Shown: in pieces, positions 35,110 to 44,352 of the stretch | Position numbering within the stretch: position 1 is the stretch's first letter | Layout: every line of letters begins with the position of its first letter | Source of the DNA: CAVVEQ01 sp963804865 | GTDB lineage: Bacteria > Chloroflexota > Anaerolineae > Anaerolineales > Anaerolineaceae | Direction of reading: 5' to 3' | DNA: 64,000 bases | NCBI GenBank assembly: GCA_963804865.1 | Contig: CAWDSH010000001.1 | Span: forward strand, 372,001-436,000 | The notes under the pieces: generated by a model | Seen by the model: the letters and a program-made list of their open reading frames with translations, nothing else | Databases searched by the model: none | What the model was told of the DNA's origin: nothing | Position numbers and translations under genes: made by a program

Positions 35110-35472
35110 TTATAAATGCTCATTAAGCCATTTAATAAGTTCATCAGGAAGATAAGGTTTCAGCATAAATCCATCAGCGCCAGCCTCAAGACATTCTTTT
35201 TGCATATCCATTCCGGAAGTCATTAAAACTTTAAGATCAGAAAAATATATATTTTTCCGAATTATTTCAAGCAGGTCTATACCATTAATCTCATTGATGT
35301 AAATATCCATAATCAATATTTTTGGCTGAATATCTTTAAGAAGATTAATGATTTTATCCTGATCCCCTTCAGAAAAAGTCGTGGTTTCAAATCCTTCAAA
35401 GTCCAGAAGGGTTTTCAATAACATGGACATTGTTTTATCATCTTCTATGAGTAATAATTTCCGATTAGGCAT
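35110..35472 (-). CDS. Stand-alone response regulator receiver (CheY-like)
   Basis: 120 residues, receiver domain only. Acidic pocket LIEDD (8-12), phosphoacceptor Asp at about 56 in ILIMDIYIN, the conserved Thr/Ser at about 85-86 in MTSGMD, and Lys at about 105 in LKPY. No output domain, so it works by protein contact or phosphotransfer. It precedes the MoaB/Mog gene by 7 bases. No histidine kinase is nearby. Confidence 0.92.
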   Translation of the reverse strand: MPNRKLLLIEDDKTMSMLLKTLLDFEGFETTTFSEGDQDKIINLLKDIQPKILIMDIYINEINGIDLLEIIRKNIYFSDLKVLMTSGMDMQKECLEAGADGFMLKPYLPDELIKWLNEHL

Positions 35473-35494
35473 TTTTCCCCATTTCCTTAATTCA

Positions 35495-35571
35495 TGGCGC
35501 CCCTGGTGAGACTCGAACTCACAACCTACGGATTAGAAGTCCGGCGCTCTATCCATTTGAGCTACAGGGGC
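35495..35571 (-). tRNA. tRNA-Arg (anticodon TCT)
   Basis: Folds as a 77-base cloverleaf including an encoded CCA. The acceptor stem GCCCCTG pairs with CAGGGGC. The D arm is GCTC..GAGC, the anticodon loop CTTCTAA (TCT, reads AGA), and the T arm GTGAG-TTCGAGT-CTCAC. The outermost anticodon-stem pair (C with T) is a mismatch. Located between the receiver gene and the 144-residue protein. Confidence 0.95.
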
Positions 35572-35578
35572 AATTTCT

Positions 35579-36013
35579 CTAAGGTATATACGGCCTAATA
35601 CCTTTATAGATTTGGAAACCGCCAAACGTTTGTAGAATCTTTTGAGCTGGTTGTTCTACAAGTACAGATAATTGCGCGGGTGATAAAGGTGTGTTTCCAT
35701 TAGAAAGAAAAATTCTAAATACTGCGTCGACTATGGCAGTGTTGATTGTCACAAAACCTGGTTGCCTGGCGCAATGAGACATTAGTATATTCTGTAATCC
35801 ATCAACCTTATGAATTTCTGCAGTCTCTGGATCCACCCAATCGATCAATTCATCGTCAACAGAGTTTTCAAAAACTTTATGATGGTCCTGACATAGATAA
35901 TCCAATAAGAAAATTCTCCAATTATTATCATTCGATTTCCACCAGTCAAAATCGATATGAAATGGGGTGTCTATGGTTGGTTTAATAATGCTATATTTTT
36001 TGGCTTCTACCAT
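35579..36013 (-). CDS. Unrecognised protein, partner of the 524-residue protein
   Basis: 144 residues, soluble, no known family. The N-terminus has IDFDWWKSNDNNWRIFLLDYLC; the middle has CARQPGFVTINTAIVDAVFRIFL. The C-terminal SPAQLSVLVEQPAQKILQTFGG resembles a winged-helix element, which would fit a small DNA- or protein-binding factor, but this is weak. It follows the 524-residue gene by 10 bases on the same strand, so the two are one unit. No Shine-Dalgarno sequence is evident. Confidence 0.65.
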   Translation of the reverse strand: MVEAKKYSIIKPTIDTPFHIDFDWWKSNDNNWRIFLLDYLCQDHHKVFENSVDDELIDWVDPETAEIHKVDGLQNILMSHCARQPGFVTINTAIVDAVFRIFLSNGNTPLSPAQLSVLVEQPAQKILQTFGGFQIYKGIRPYIP

Positions 36014-36023
36014 AGTAATATTC

Positions 36024-37598
36024 TTATTCAGGTTCTTTTATTCGAAAATATAAATTATCCAAATTGGTAAAATTTGGTTTGGTCAATAAGAAGTCTATTA
36101 TTGGACCAGGCGGACATCTTTTGATTAAATTGACAGCAGCATATAGTTCCTGAGCATGGATATGCCCCTGGGGATTCAATTTTGCCAATTCACGGGACAT
36201 GATATTGATTGAATTTTCGAGAGTGTATTTTTGTTTTGACTGAGACCAGATTGCGTCCACTGCATTTAAATCTGGGATGACAATCGCCATTCTGTCATCA
36301 TAAGTGGCGTTTATTGTTTGTTTTAGCATCGCAAAAACTATCCCGCCATCTGCGCCAATTAAAACGGTTCGAATCCATTCTCGATTTTGACGTCGTTTTT
36401 CAACTTTAAGGATAACCTCTCCAGCTTTTTCACCGCGGATGATCGATACAAGGCTGCCAGGTATCAATCCATGTTTTTCATACCACTCTCTCAATCCATA
36501 AACAAAATGTGATGGCCTTACTACCCACCCTGAAAAAGCATCTTTTGAATCCGCATCAATAAATGAAAACTGAACCCTTGGCGCTTCATAAGCAGTTGGA
36601 AATAGGCATTTGATTTCGTTTGATAGCGGTAAAGTTCCAAGACGCCAGTGAGGATATATAAGGCTGATAGTAACCAGATCTAGCGGTTCAATTTCACTTG
36701 AGAATTCTGAATATTCATCGTGTACGCATGATCCCAATTGAGCTAGAAGCGGGTCTACTTCTCCATTATTGATTTCAAGAGGTGTATATTTTAAAAGCTC
36801 GGGTTGGTTCTGTACTTCTGAAGGTTCCGAACGCTTTAAATACCATAGAGTCTCACCTGCCGGACCGACTTCATCAAATCTATGATCTTCCTGAATAGCA
36901 TAGTTGAAGGAAAACTCTATCAGATTTGGATTAATATTGCTGGGAATTTCAACTTGACTTATCAATTTGTCAGTAGGAAGTGGACCACCATTTGTTTCCT
37001 CGAGTATGGCTTCTATTAAATTTAATTGTCCAATATTGACATTGACTAATAATGATTTTGGGAACCACTTGCCAGCAATCATAACAAGATCCGGGTTGCT
37101 TTCAAAATCCTCTGTGATTCTTGCGAGGATTTGATCACCGTATTGGTTGACAACATATCCTGGTTCCAAGTTCGGATCTTCGTTACCAATCGATATCGGG
37201 ATATTGAGTTTATGGTCAAGTAAATTCGAAGCGAATTCTTTTGTTGTACCATCTTCCATGGAAACAATGATGATATCAAAAGCAGGGATTTCGGGATTAT
37301 TTGCGGTTCTGATATTAATGATCTCTCCCTTCATCCAATTCAAGGAAGGGAAAATTAACTTTTGACCGATTTCATATTTATCTTTTGGGTAATAAGCGAG
37401 ACCCAGCGAATTCCTTTTATTGCCCAGGAGAATTATTTCATTTTTTATTCGTTCCAAGACAAGAGCATTTAAGATCTGATTTGGAGTTTGTGGTTCTTCC
37501 AGCTCAAGTAGATAGCTAAACACAAATTCGATATCCGAGGATTGGATAGAAAAATTCTTCCAATAAGTATCATCTAAAGAGAATACATGTTCATTCAT
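36024..37598 (-). CDS. Unrecognised 524-residue protein
   Basis: Soluble, acidic, with no known domain recognised. The N-terminal ~120 residues contain QTPNQILNALVLERIKNEI, which looks like a helix-turn-helix, then beta-rich stretches (FIFPSLNWMKGEIINIRT region) suggesting SH3- or Tudor-like barrels. Middle: LVTISLIYPHWRLGTLPLS. The C-terminal part is ELAKLNPQGHIHAQELYAAVNLIKRCPPGPI, again helical. A TATAAT on the minus strand (37624-37619) lies about 20 bases upstream of its ATG. It precedes the 144-residue gene. Function unknown; a multidomain nucleic-acid-binding role is a guess. Confidence 0.7.
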   Translation of the reverse strand: MNEHVFSLDDTYWKNFSIQSSDIEFVFSYLLELEEPQTPNQILNALVLERIKNEIILLGNKRNSLGLAYYPKDKYEIGQKLIFPSLNWMKGEIINIRTANNPEIPAFDIIIVSMEDGTTKEFASNLLDHKLNIPISIGNEDPNLEPGYVVNQYGDQILARITEDFESNPDLVMIAGKWFPKSLLVNVNIGQLNLIEAILEETNGGPLPTDKLISQVEIPSNINPNLIEFSFNYAIQEDHRFDEVGPAGETLWYLKRSEPSEVQNQPELLKYTPLEINNGEVDPLLAQLGSCVHDEYSEFSSEIEPLDLVTISLIYPHWRLGTLPLSNEIKCLFPTAYEAPRVQFSFIDADSKDAFSGWVVRPSHFVYGLREWYEKHGLIPGSLVSIIRGEKAGEVILKVEKRRQNREWIRTVLIGADGGIVFAMLKQTINATYDDRMAIVIPDLNAVDAIWSQSKQKYTLENSINIMSRELAKLNPQGHIHAQELYAAVNLIKRCPPGPIIDFLLTKPNFTNLDNLYFRIKEPE

Positions 37599-37642
37599 AT
37601 CCGTTTTAAACGAAATACATTATACCTTACCTGATTTAAAAA

Positions 37643-39043
37643 TCATGGATATTGATTTTCAATCCAAGCCATTGGCTCTACTTGAACACCATTGACCCAT
37701 ATTTCCCAATGTAAATGGGGACCGGTGACACGACCTGTCGAACCAATTACTCCAATTTCCTGACCGGCAACAACTTCATCACCAGTTGTTACTTTGATTT
37801 CAGCCTGGTGAAAATATGCACTGAATACTCCCATTCCGTGATCAATTATCGTAGTATTCCCTCGAACAGTCAGCGGGCCGGTAAAAACGATTACACCGTT
37901 TGCTGGAGCATAGATCGATAGGGAAGGTGTAACGCAAACTCCAAAATCAACTCCCGTGTGGAAATAAATATAATCACTCCCATTATAGGACCGTCGATTC
38001 CCATATCGCGACTTTATACATTCAAAATCAGGAGTAGGGGGAAGCCATTTTCCATCCCAAAGTTTTTCATTACCATAATTTGTGATAATTATACGAATTT
38101 GATCTTCTTCCGGCTTTGTAACCTCAGGATCAATAGTCTCGTATGCAACACTAAGTGGAGGGTCTTTGCCAAAACCTGCTGATTTTAATAGGATGCTTTG
38201 CTCAAAAGAACTTTTAATACCTGTGAATGTTTCATAATCCAATCTGAAAGGAATTAATCCTGGTTGCGACATGGCATGAATTCCCTGTAATGCAACATAT
38301 TCATTTTCATTCATTTCAACGAAATTTAGAGGGAAACCATTAAGAAATCCTGTTAGTTGTAAAGGTTCGTTTGTTTTTATAATGATTTCAGTAGTTGAAC
38401 CTTGAAGGGCGGGAAGTGGAGAAAAATCAATAGATTGCAAAAGTGGTGAGATTGGACTAAAAACCTCTTCATGAGATTCTTGTCGATAAAGGACAAAATC
38501 ACTAGGGATAGAAGTCGATGATTGGATCCAATCATTTGAGAAAGCCAATTCCCAAGGATTCTTGTTATGGATAATTGCCAGGTCTAATAATGCATTGGAA
38601 TAATCCATCTGGTCCGTGCTATTCAATTTCAATTGATTGTCGCTCACTAAGATTATTACTGAAGAGCCCGCATAGACTTCTGATGGTGAAGTGATGCGAT
38701 TCAATTTATATAAGAAATCCAAAGGAACTTGATAACGAAACGCAAGGCTTGAAAGAGATTCACCTAATGGAATATTGATGGTTGTCAATTCACCGGAAAT
38801 CCCTGTTAGACCCGGTATCACTAATCGCATTCCTTCAGAAATGATATTTGGATCAGTAATCCCATTTGCTTCAATAAGATCATTGAGACTGATACCAAAT
38901 CTCTCTGCGACTGAATTTAATGTATCACCAGGTTGAATGATATAGATTGGTCCATTATTTTGATCTTGAGCGGCTGCGAATGTTGGAAATGAAAAACATG
39001 AACAGATTATTAATAGGAAAACGACAAGTGATTTCTTAAACAT
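37643..39043 (-). CDS. LysM-domain M23 family peptidase
   Basis: 466 residues from ATG 39043; a TTG at 39067 is an alternative. Signal peptide at 1-25 (LVVFLLIICSCFSFPTFAAAQ). Two LysM modules at about 32-80 (YIIQPGDTLNSVAERFG..LIEANG) and about 85-135 bind glycan. A long middle part is of unknown fold. The C-terminal M23/LytM domain has HTGVDFG and HLHWEIW, which supply the zinc-binding His, Asp and His residues. A secreted peptidoglycan endopeptidase or hydrolase. It overlaps the DUF192 gene by 8 bases. Confidence 0.9.
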   Translation of the reverse strand: MFKKSLVVFLLIICSCFSFPTFAAAQDQNNGPIYIIQPGDTLNSVAERFGISLNDLIEANGITDPNIISEGMRLVIPGLTGISGELTTINIPLGESLSSLAFRYQVPLDFLYKLNRITSPSEVYAGSSVIILVSDNQLKLNSTDQMDYSNALLDLAIIHNKNPWELAFSNDWIQSSTSIPSDFVLYRQESHEEVFSPISPLLQSIDFSPLPALQGSTTEIIIKTNEPLQLTGFLNGFPLNFVEMNENEYVALQGIHAMSQPGLIPFRLDYETFTGIKSSFEQSILLKSAGFGKDPPLSVAYETIDPEVTKPEEDQIRIIITNYGNEKLWDGKWLPPTPDFECIKSRYGNRRSYNGSDYIYFHTGVDFGVCVTPSLSIYAPANGVIVFTGPLTVRGNTTIIDHGMGVFSAYFHQAEIKVTTGDEVVAGQEIGVIGSTGRVTGPHLHWEIWVNGVQVEPMAWIENQYP

Positions 39044-39413
39044 ATTTAATATCAAGTTTATCGCCAATCGAGAATTCTTCTAACCGATGTGGATGGATTT
39101 CCAGAGTATATTGTGAAGGCTTTTTCGGAGCGTAAAATGGATGACCTTTTTTGGCAATGGTTTTATCAACAACAGAAAGGGCTTTATCCAGCCAAATGAC
39201 TGAAATATCAAAATTCATAAAGAACATGTGTATGGCTGCATTATGAAGGCTTTCTTTTTTCTCAATTAGTATTATTCCTTCAGTCTCATTGAGTTTCGAT
39301 TTAAACATTAATCCTCGAAATTTTTGAAAAAATCCATCACAAATCTTTATTTTCAAATTATGTTTTAGAGGATTGCTTGTATTGGTTATTATCGCTTCAG
39401 TAAATTTGTACAT
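39036..39413 (-). CDS. DUF192 family protein
   Basis: 125 residues with the DUF192 pattern: FRGLMFKSKLNETEGIIL, HMFFMNFDISVIWLD and YTLEIHPHRLEEFSIGDKLDI. Family members are small beta-proteins, often secreted; no signal peptide is seen in this copy, so it may be cytosolic. Function unknown. First gene of the minus-strand unit, overlapping the LysM-M23 gene. Confidence 0.88.
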   Translation of the reverse strand: MYKFTEAIITNTSNPLKHNLKIKICDGFFQKFRGLMFKSKLNETEGIILIEKKESLHNAAIHMFFMNFDISVIWLDKALSVVDKTIAKKGHPFYAPKKPSQYTLEIHPHRLEEFSIGDKLDIKYV

Positions 39414-39518
39414 GATTTGCTAGATGAAACTCTTTCCTGATTATGAGTGAACAGTATAGAATCTCTATTATTTTCAATAATTTGAACTAGTTTACCATAT
39501 AGAAATTAAGGATGTGAA

Positions 39519-40280
39519 ATGAAAATTATCACTTGGAATGTAAATGGCTTACGGGCTTTGCATGGCAAAAACGCAATATCGTCAGTTATTGCCTTGAATC
39601 CGGATGTTATATGTCTTCAAGAAATAAAGGCAAGACCAGAACAAATCAATAATGATCTTGTCGATTTACCAGGTTACCAGGGAATTTGGAATCCGGCTGA
39701 AAGAGCTGGATATAGTGGGGTACTCACTTACACTAAATTACCACCAGAATGGACTAAAACAGGTTTAGGTAACCCGGAATTTGATATTGAAGGAAGGGTC
39801 ATTTGGACGAAGTTCCACAAGACCCATCTCTTTAATATATATTTTCCTAATGGGCAACGAGGGCAAGATCGGGTGGATTACAAACTCAGATTTTATGATC
39901 AATTATTGATGATCTGCAAGAATTTGATGAAAAGCGGGGAAGAAATAATCATCACCGGTGATTTTAATACTGCGCATACAGAAATTGATTTGGCCAATCC
40001 CAAAGAGAATGAGAAGTATTCGGGATTCCTTCCTGAAGAAAGAGAGAAAATTACAGAGTATTTAAATTCCGGATTCCACGATATTTTTCGAATTCTTTAT
40101 CCGAAGAAAATTCAATACAGCTGGTGGACCTATCGGTTTAAAGCGAGGGAAAGAGGAATCGGATGGCGACTGGATTACTATCTAATCACAAAAGGATTAA
40201 TAGAAAGAGTAAAGGATGTTTCGATTTTTGATGATATTCAGGGGTCAGACCATTGTCCGGTTATGCTAGAATTGAATTGA
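39519..40280 (+). CDS. xthA: Exodeoxyribonuclease III
   Basis: 253 residues, full family length. 3'-5' exonuclease and AP endonuclease of base excision repair. Motifs: WNVNGLRAL (6-14), LQEIKA with the metal-binding Glu (about 34-39), YFPNGQR (about 110-116), ITGDFNTAH (about 147-155), YSWWTYRFKARERGIGWRLDY and the catalytic GSDHCPV near the C-terminus. It is followed 12 bases later by a response regulator gene. Confidence 0.95.
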   Translation: MKIITWNVNGLRALHGKNAISSVIALNPDVICLQEIKARPEQINNDLVDLPGYQGIWNPAERAGYSGVLTYTKLPPEWTKTGLGNPEFDIEGRVIWTKFHKTHLFNIYFPNGQRGQDRVDYKLRFYDQLLMICKNLMKSGEEIIITGDFNTAHTEIDLANPKENEKYSGFLPEEREKITEYLNSGFHDIFRILYPKKIQYSWWTYRFKARERGIGWRLDYYLITKGLIERVKDVSIFDDIQGSDHCPVMLELN

Positions 40281-40292
40281 AGGAGACTATTG

Positions 40293-40946
40293 ATGGTTAA
40301 ATATCGAATATTAATTGTTGATGATCATGAAGTTGTAAGAATAGGGCTAAAATCACTTCTTGATCGATATGACCATTTTGATATAGTCGGGGAAGCTGGT
40401 AGTGCAAAAGAAGCTATTGAGAAGGTAAGTAAAATCCATCCGGATGTAGTATTAATGGATATCCGTTTACCTGGTGTATCAGGAATAGAAGCCTGTGAGG
40501 AAATCACAAACAACTATCCTGACACAAAAGTGATTATGTTAACCTCTTATGCTGAAGATGAGATGTTATTCTCTGCAATCAGAGCTGGAGCATCCGGTTA
40601 CGTGTTGAAGCAAATTAGTGCAGAAGATCTAGTACACGCGATTGAATCGGTTGGCAGAGGCGAGGCATTACTCGATCCGGCAGTGACCCAACGGGTGTTT
40701 CAAGAAGTTAGAAGGGCAGTAAAAGAGGAAGAAGCTTCAGCTTTTGCAAATTTAAGTCAACAGGAAAGACATGTGCTGTTATTAGTATCTGAAGGAAGAA
40801 CTAATCGCGAGATTGCAAAAACTCTATATTTGGGCGAGGGGACTGTCAGAAATTATGTAAGTAGTATTTTATCGAAACTTGGAGTGAGCAATCGTGCTGA
40901 AGCAGCTGCCTATGCTGTTGAACATAGTCTTCGGGAATATTTATAG
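40293..40946 (+). CDS. NarL/FixJ-family response regulator
   Basis: 217 residues from ATG 40293 with AGGAG 7 bases upstream. Receiver domain 1-120 with acidic DDHE (10-13), phosphoacceptor Asp at about 56 (VLMDIRLPG) and Lys near 106 (LKQIS). The LuxR-type HTH covers about 150-210 (LSQQERHVLLLVSEGRTNREIAKTLYLGEGTVRNY). No sensor kinase is adjacent. Regulated targets are unknown. Confidence 0.93.
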   Translation: MVKYRILIVDDHEVVRIGLKSLLDRYDHFDIVGEAGSAKEAIEKVSKIHPDVVLMDIRLPGVSGIEACEEITNNYPDTKVIMLTSYAEDEMLFSAIRAGASGYVLKQISAEDLVHAIESVGRGEALLDPAVTQRVFQEVRRAVKEEEASAFANLSQQERHVLLLVSEGRTNREIAKTLYLGEGTVRNYVSSILSKLGVSNRAEAAAYAVEHSLREYL

Positions 40947-40959
40947 TTCAACGAACAAA

Positions 40960-41787
40960 TCAATTATTATTCCAGAGTTCCTGCAAATAAATTGCATCTT
41001 CTTCAAGGATAGGACTTTCACATAGGATCCTGCCATCACATTTTCGCAATTTTAAAGCGTTAAACAAACTTCTTATATTTAGATCAGAATTCTGGATAGG
41101 CAAATGTTTTTTTTCACCTTTTACTCCATATTCAATACCCGATAGATGAATGTGAAGATTTTGTAGAGATTGCTCTCCGAGTATGGCTGAATATTGATCT
41201 AATACTCCCAACCATTCATTAAGAGTATTGCAGCTACCATCACCTGGGCGGGCATGCAAATGGGCAAAGTCTAAACAAGGAAAAATATTCTCAATCTCTT
41301 TACCCATAATTAAAGTATCTTCTAGCGATCCCAGCAGAGCGGATTTCCCCATTGTTTCAGGCCTAAGTATAATGTTTATATTAGCTGCTTTGAGTTCCTC
41401 CATTAATAAATTCAGCCTGGGTAAAATTTTATCAAGAACGATCGTTGGTTCTTCGGAGAAATATGAACCTGGATGAAAAACGATGTCAGAAGCGCCTGCA
41501 AGATAACCATAAAAAGCAGCATCCCATAATCTTTTTCTTGATTTTGGCCATTCCTCTTCACTAGCGTTCAGATTGATGAAATAGGGTGCATGAACGCTTA
41601 GTGATATTGAGTTGGATACTGCAGAGGACTTAATTCGAGCACAAGTCTCTTGAGAGACGTTTACCGATTGTACCCAACCTAGTTCAAGAGCCTCGAGTCC
41701 AAGAGCTCTCATCTGGATAATAGCACCGATACTACCACCTGGATTATTGGGTGTGGATTTTGGTGAGCCAACCGTTCCAAATTTCAT
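40960..41787 (-). CDS. TIM-barrel protein, endonuclease IV/sugar isomerase-like
   Basis: 275 residues from ATG 41787; an earlier ATG at 41811 overlaps YbeY. Metal-binding pattern of the AP-endonuclease-2 fold: LELGWVQ, SVHAPYFINL, IVFHPGSYF, LRPETMGK, CLDFAHLHARPG, HIHLSG and ILCESPILEE, with His, Glu and Asp residues matching endonuclease IV zinc ligands. It is close enough to Nfo to be a deoxyribonuclease IV homologue, but at 275 residues and with substituted motifs it could be an isomerase-like member. Follows ybeY on the same strand. Confidence 0.78.
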   Translation of the reverse strand: MKFGTVGSPKSTPNNPGGSIGAIIQMRALGLEALELGWVQSVNVSQETCARIKSSAVSNSISLSVHAPYFINLNASEEEWPKSRKRLWDAAFYGYLAGASDIVFHPGSYFSEEPTIVLDKILPRLNLLMEELKAANINIILRPETMGKSALLGSLEDTLIMGKEIENIFPCLDFAHLHARPGDGSCNTLNEWLGVLDQYSAILGEQSLQNLHIHLSGIEYGVKGEKKHLPIQNSDLNIRSLFNALKLRKCDGRILCESPILEEDAIYLQELWNNN

Positions 41788-41794
41788 ATTTGTG

Positions 41795-42259
41795 TCATTT
41801 GGCGGAACCATGGATTATGTCTGAATATCCAAGTTCAGCCATAATCTCAGTTTGTTTTTTCCACATCTTTATTTTTTGTGATAATGTACCATGATCATAA
41901 CTTAGTAAATGTAGAGTTCCATGGACACATAGTAAAGACAATTCACCGTTTAAACCATGTGGATTCAAATTCGATTGCCTTTTTAATTGAGGAAAGGAGA
42001 GAATAATATCTCCCAAATACAATTTATTGGTTTCAGGATCAGTTTCGGCTGCAGGAAAGGCTAGAACATCAGTGATCAAATTGGAATGTAAGTAAATATC
42101 ATTCAAATTTTGGATGAATTTATCATTTGCGATGACAACGGAAACAATAATGTCCTGAGGATCTAATTCTTCATTTAGTAAAGTGGATGTTATTGCAGCA
42201 AGAATCTTCTCTTTCTTAACTTCAACACGATATAACCGATGGATATTGATATTAACCAT
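41795..42259 (-). CDS. ybeY: Endoribonuclease YbeY (rRNA maturation)
   Basis: 154 residues. Zinc-dependent RNase needed for 16S rRNA 3' maturation and ribosome quality control. Signature HGTLHLLSYDH supplies three His ligands; the usual Gly before Tyr is Ser here. Upstream: TDVLAFPAAETDPETNKLYLGDIILS, which matches the TDVLSFP..LGDI block. It is 5 bases after the PgpH gene and precedes the TIM-barrel gene. Confidence 0.92.
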   Translation of the reverse strand: MVNINIHRLYRVEVKKEKILAAITSTLLNEELDPQDIIVSVVIANDKFIQNLNDIYLHSNLITDVLAFPAAETDPETNKLYLGDIILSFPQLKRQSNLNPHGLNGELSLLCVHGTLHLLSYDHGTLSQKIKMWKKQTEIMAELGYSDIIHGSAK

Positions 42260-42264
42260 AATAA

Positions 42265-44349
42265 TTAGTCTTTGCTTGTTCTTGTTTCAATCGCGATATC
42301 TGGATAATCAAGGCGAGGATGGTAAGTATTTATTAATGTTGATGACAGCGATTCGATGATTTTTGAAAAATCAGACATTGTAAGATTGGTATTGTCGAAT
42401 TGACCAGAATTGCGAAAATAATCAACAACGTTCACCACCAGATTACGGATCTCTTCCTGAGATTTTGGTGGGTGAGCCCGTGCTTTTGCTTCACAACCGT
42501 CTGCTACCATCAAGATGGCTGTTTCTTTTGATCTTGGTGATGGTCCTGGATACCGGAACTCATCAGGATTTATATGCATTTTCTTTTTTTTATTCTCTTC
42601 AAGAGCATTGCCATACTGATACCGAGTGATTGTTGTGCCATGATGTTCAAGGATGAAATCTTGAATTCTATTAGGCAAACGGTATTTCTTTGCTAAAGAA
42701 ATACCATCGTTCACGTGTTTGATAATAATTTTTGAACTTGTTTGAGGATCCAAGGAATCATGAGGATTTTTTCTACCAGGGATTTGATTTTCAATGAAAT
42801 AGAATGGATTTAATGACTTACCAGCATCATGATAAAGTGCACCCACGCGGGTAAGAATTGGATCGGCTCCAATGTGCTCGGCCACTTGCTCGGCCAGATT
42901 GGCAACTAAAAGACTATGCTGATATGTTCCTGGAGAATTTCTAAGTAAATATTGAAGTAGTGGATGATCAGGACGGGATATTTCGATTAATTGCAGGGCA
43001 GTAGGTATTCCAAGGAAACGAGAAGCCCCATATTGAATGATCAGAGTTAAACCTGCGGATGCGAAACCATAAAATATTGACGCGCCACATAATGTTATTA
43101 GCCCAATTAAATCAGAATGTGGTTGGGGAAGATAGAATGCAATTATCACGATCACAGAAAAAATGCTAATAAAGAAACCGCTTAAGAAATAGCTAGAGAT
43201 CTTTGATCCCCTCCCTAGGGTCAGTACGCCGATGATACTGGTCAGAACATAATAAACCAGTAAAAATTCACTATTCTCAAAACCAAATGCTGTCAACAAG
43301 CCTAGACCACTAGCAAATAAAATACCTAATTCCGGATTAATAAGACTGGCAATTGTTAATGCAAAAGCTGGAACAGGAAAAACATAAGGTACTATTGTTC
43401 TGCCTGGTATGACAAATCGTGCAACCACTAAAAAAACAATAAATAAGATTAATATGGCGGTAAGATTGCGAAGTTGATCAAATGTTTTAGGTTTTCTATA
43501 TAAAAGAAAGATCCAGATTGATCCGAATATAGCAAAACTTAACGCAACAGAAGAAATAATTTCCTCAATACTTGCGTTTTGTTCTTCCACAAGGCCAAAG
43601 ACTTCCATTGATTCATAAATTTCTGGAGTGATTATCTGGCCACGTTGAACGAGTGTTTCACCTTGTAAAAAAGATTTGATAATTGGATCTATTTCACTTG
43701 CATTAATTTCTTTTTGTTCTGTCGTTTTTTCTTCACTATAGATACTATTTGAATTAATAAAAGGTGTGGTAATCCCATAAACTAGATTGATGTAGGATAA
43801 AGTTAGTGAAGGATTGATTATTTCGTATATTGATGCTTTCGTTTTCTCAACGTCGATATCCCTGATTGGATCTTTATAAATAAGAGTTAATAATCGAATA
43901 AATTCATCAGAAATTATCTTGAAATCATTTTTGCTAAGTAATAGAAATTGTTTAATGAATGTTACCGGGATTGGTTTTATACCAGAACGGTATACTTCAT
44001 CAATTTTTTGTCGATCATTCAAATTAGTTTCATTTCTAAGGGCGTTGATAAGAGCAATCAGCTCACTCGCTTTTTCAATCTGATGTTGACCTATGGATGA
44101 GTCGGCTGGAAGATAAACTGGAATAGTGTTTTCGCGTGATTTTTGCCTCGCTTCATCTGTTAATACTTGACTACTATATGCGAGAGAATATGGTGCTTGA
44201 ATAAATTGATCAGAAACAGTCCCGATAGATAATTCTCTTGAAGAGGTACGGGATAAATTAAATGGGATAACAAGTGAAATAATTGAAATTAAAATCGTAA
44301 TTGAAAAAATGAAAATTCTATAATATGAACGGCGGGTGAGTTTGAACAA
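42265..44349 (-). CDS. PgpH-like 7TM-HD domain protein (c-di-AMP phosphodiesterase family)
   Basis: 694 residues. N-terminal membrane segment (about 11-31), an extracytoplasmic 7TMR-HDED domain (to about 260), then about seven membrane segments (265-455), and a cytosolic HD domain from about 465: HSLLVANLAEQVAEHIGADP, LYHDAGKSLNP, IIKHVNDGISLAKKYRLP, EHHGTT and MVADGCEAKARA. Homologues such as PgpH hydrolyse cyclic di-AMP. The neighbourhood (ybeY, yqeY) is that seen in many bacteria. Confidence 0.92.
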   Translation of the reverse strand: MFKLTRRSYYRIFIFSITILISIISLVIPFNLSRTSSRELSIGTVSDQFIQAPYSLAYSSQVLTDEARQKSRENTIPVYLPADSSIGQHQIEKASELIALINALRNETNLNDRQKIDEVYRSGIKPIPVTFIKQFLLLSKNDFKIISDEFIRLLTLIYKDPIRDIDVEKTKASIYEIINPSLTLSYINLVYGITTPFINSNSIYSEEKTTEQKEINASEIDPIIKSFLQGETLVQRGQIITPEIYESMEVFGLVEEQNASIEEIISSVALSFAIFGSIWIFLLYRKPKTFDQLRNLTAILILFIVFLVVARFVIPGRTIVPYVFPVPAFALTIASLINPELGILFASGLGLLTAFGFENSEFLLVYYVLTSIIGVLTLGRGSKISSYFLSGFFISIFSVIVIIAFYLPQPHSDLIGLITLCGASIFYGFASAGLTLIIQYGASRFLGIPTALQLIEISRPDHPLLQYLLRNSPGTYQHSLLVANLAEQVAEHIGADPILTRVGALYHDAGKSLNPFYFIENQIPGRKNPHDSLDPQTSSKIIIKHVNDGISLAKKYRLPNRIQDFILEHHGTTITRYQYGNALEENKKKKMHINPDEFRYPGPSPRSKETAILMVADGCEAKARAHPPKSQEEIRNLVVNVVDYFRNSGQFDNTNLTMSDFSKIIESLSSTLINTYHPRLDYPDIAIETRTSKD

Positions 44350-44352
44350 AGT

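Noticed and set aside
39440..39480. ATTATTTTCAATAAT inverted repeat upstream of xthA
   Set aside because: Only a 6-bp AT-only stem, too weak to call an operator.
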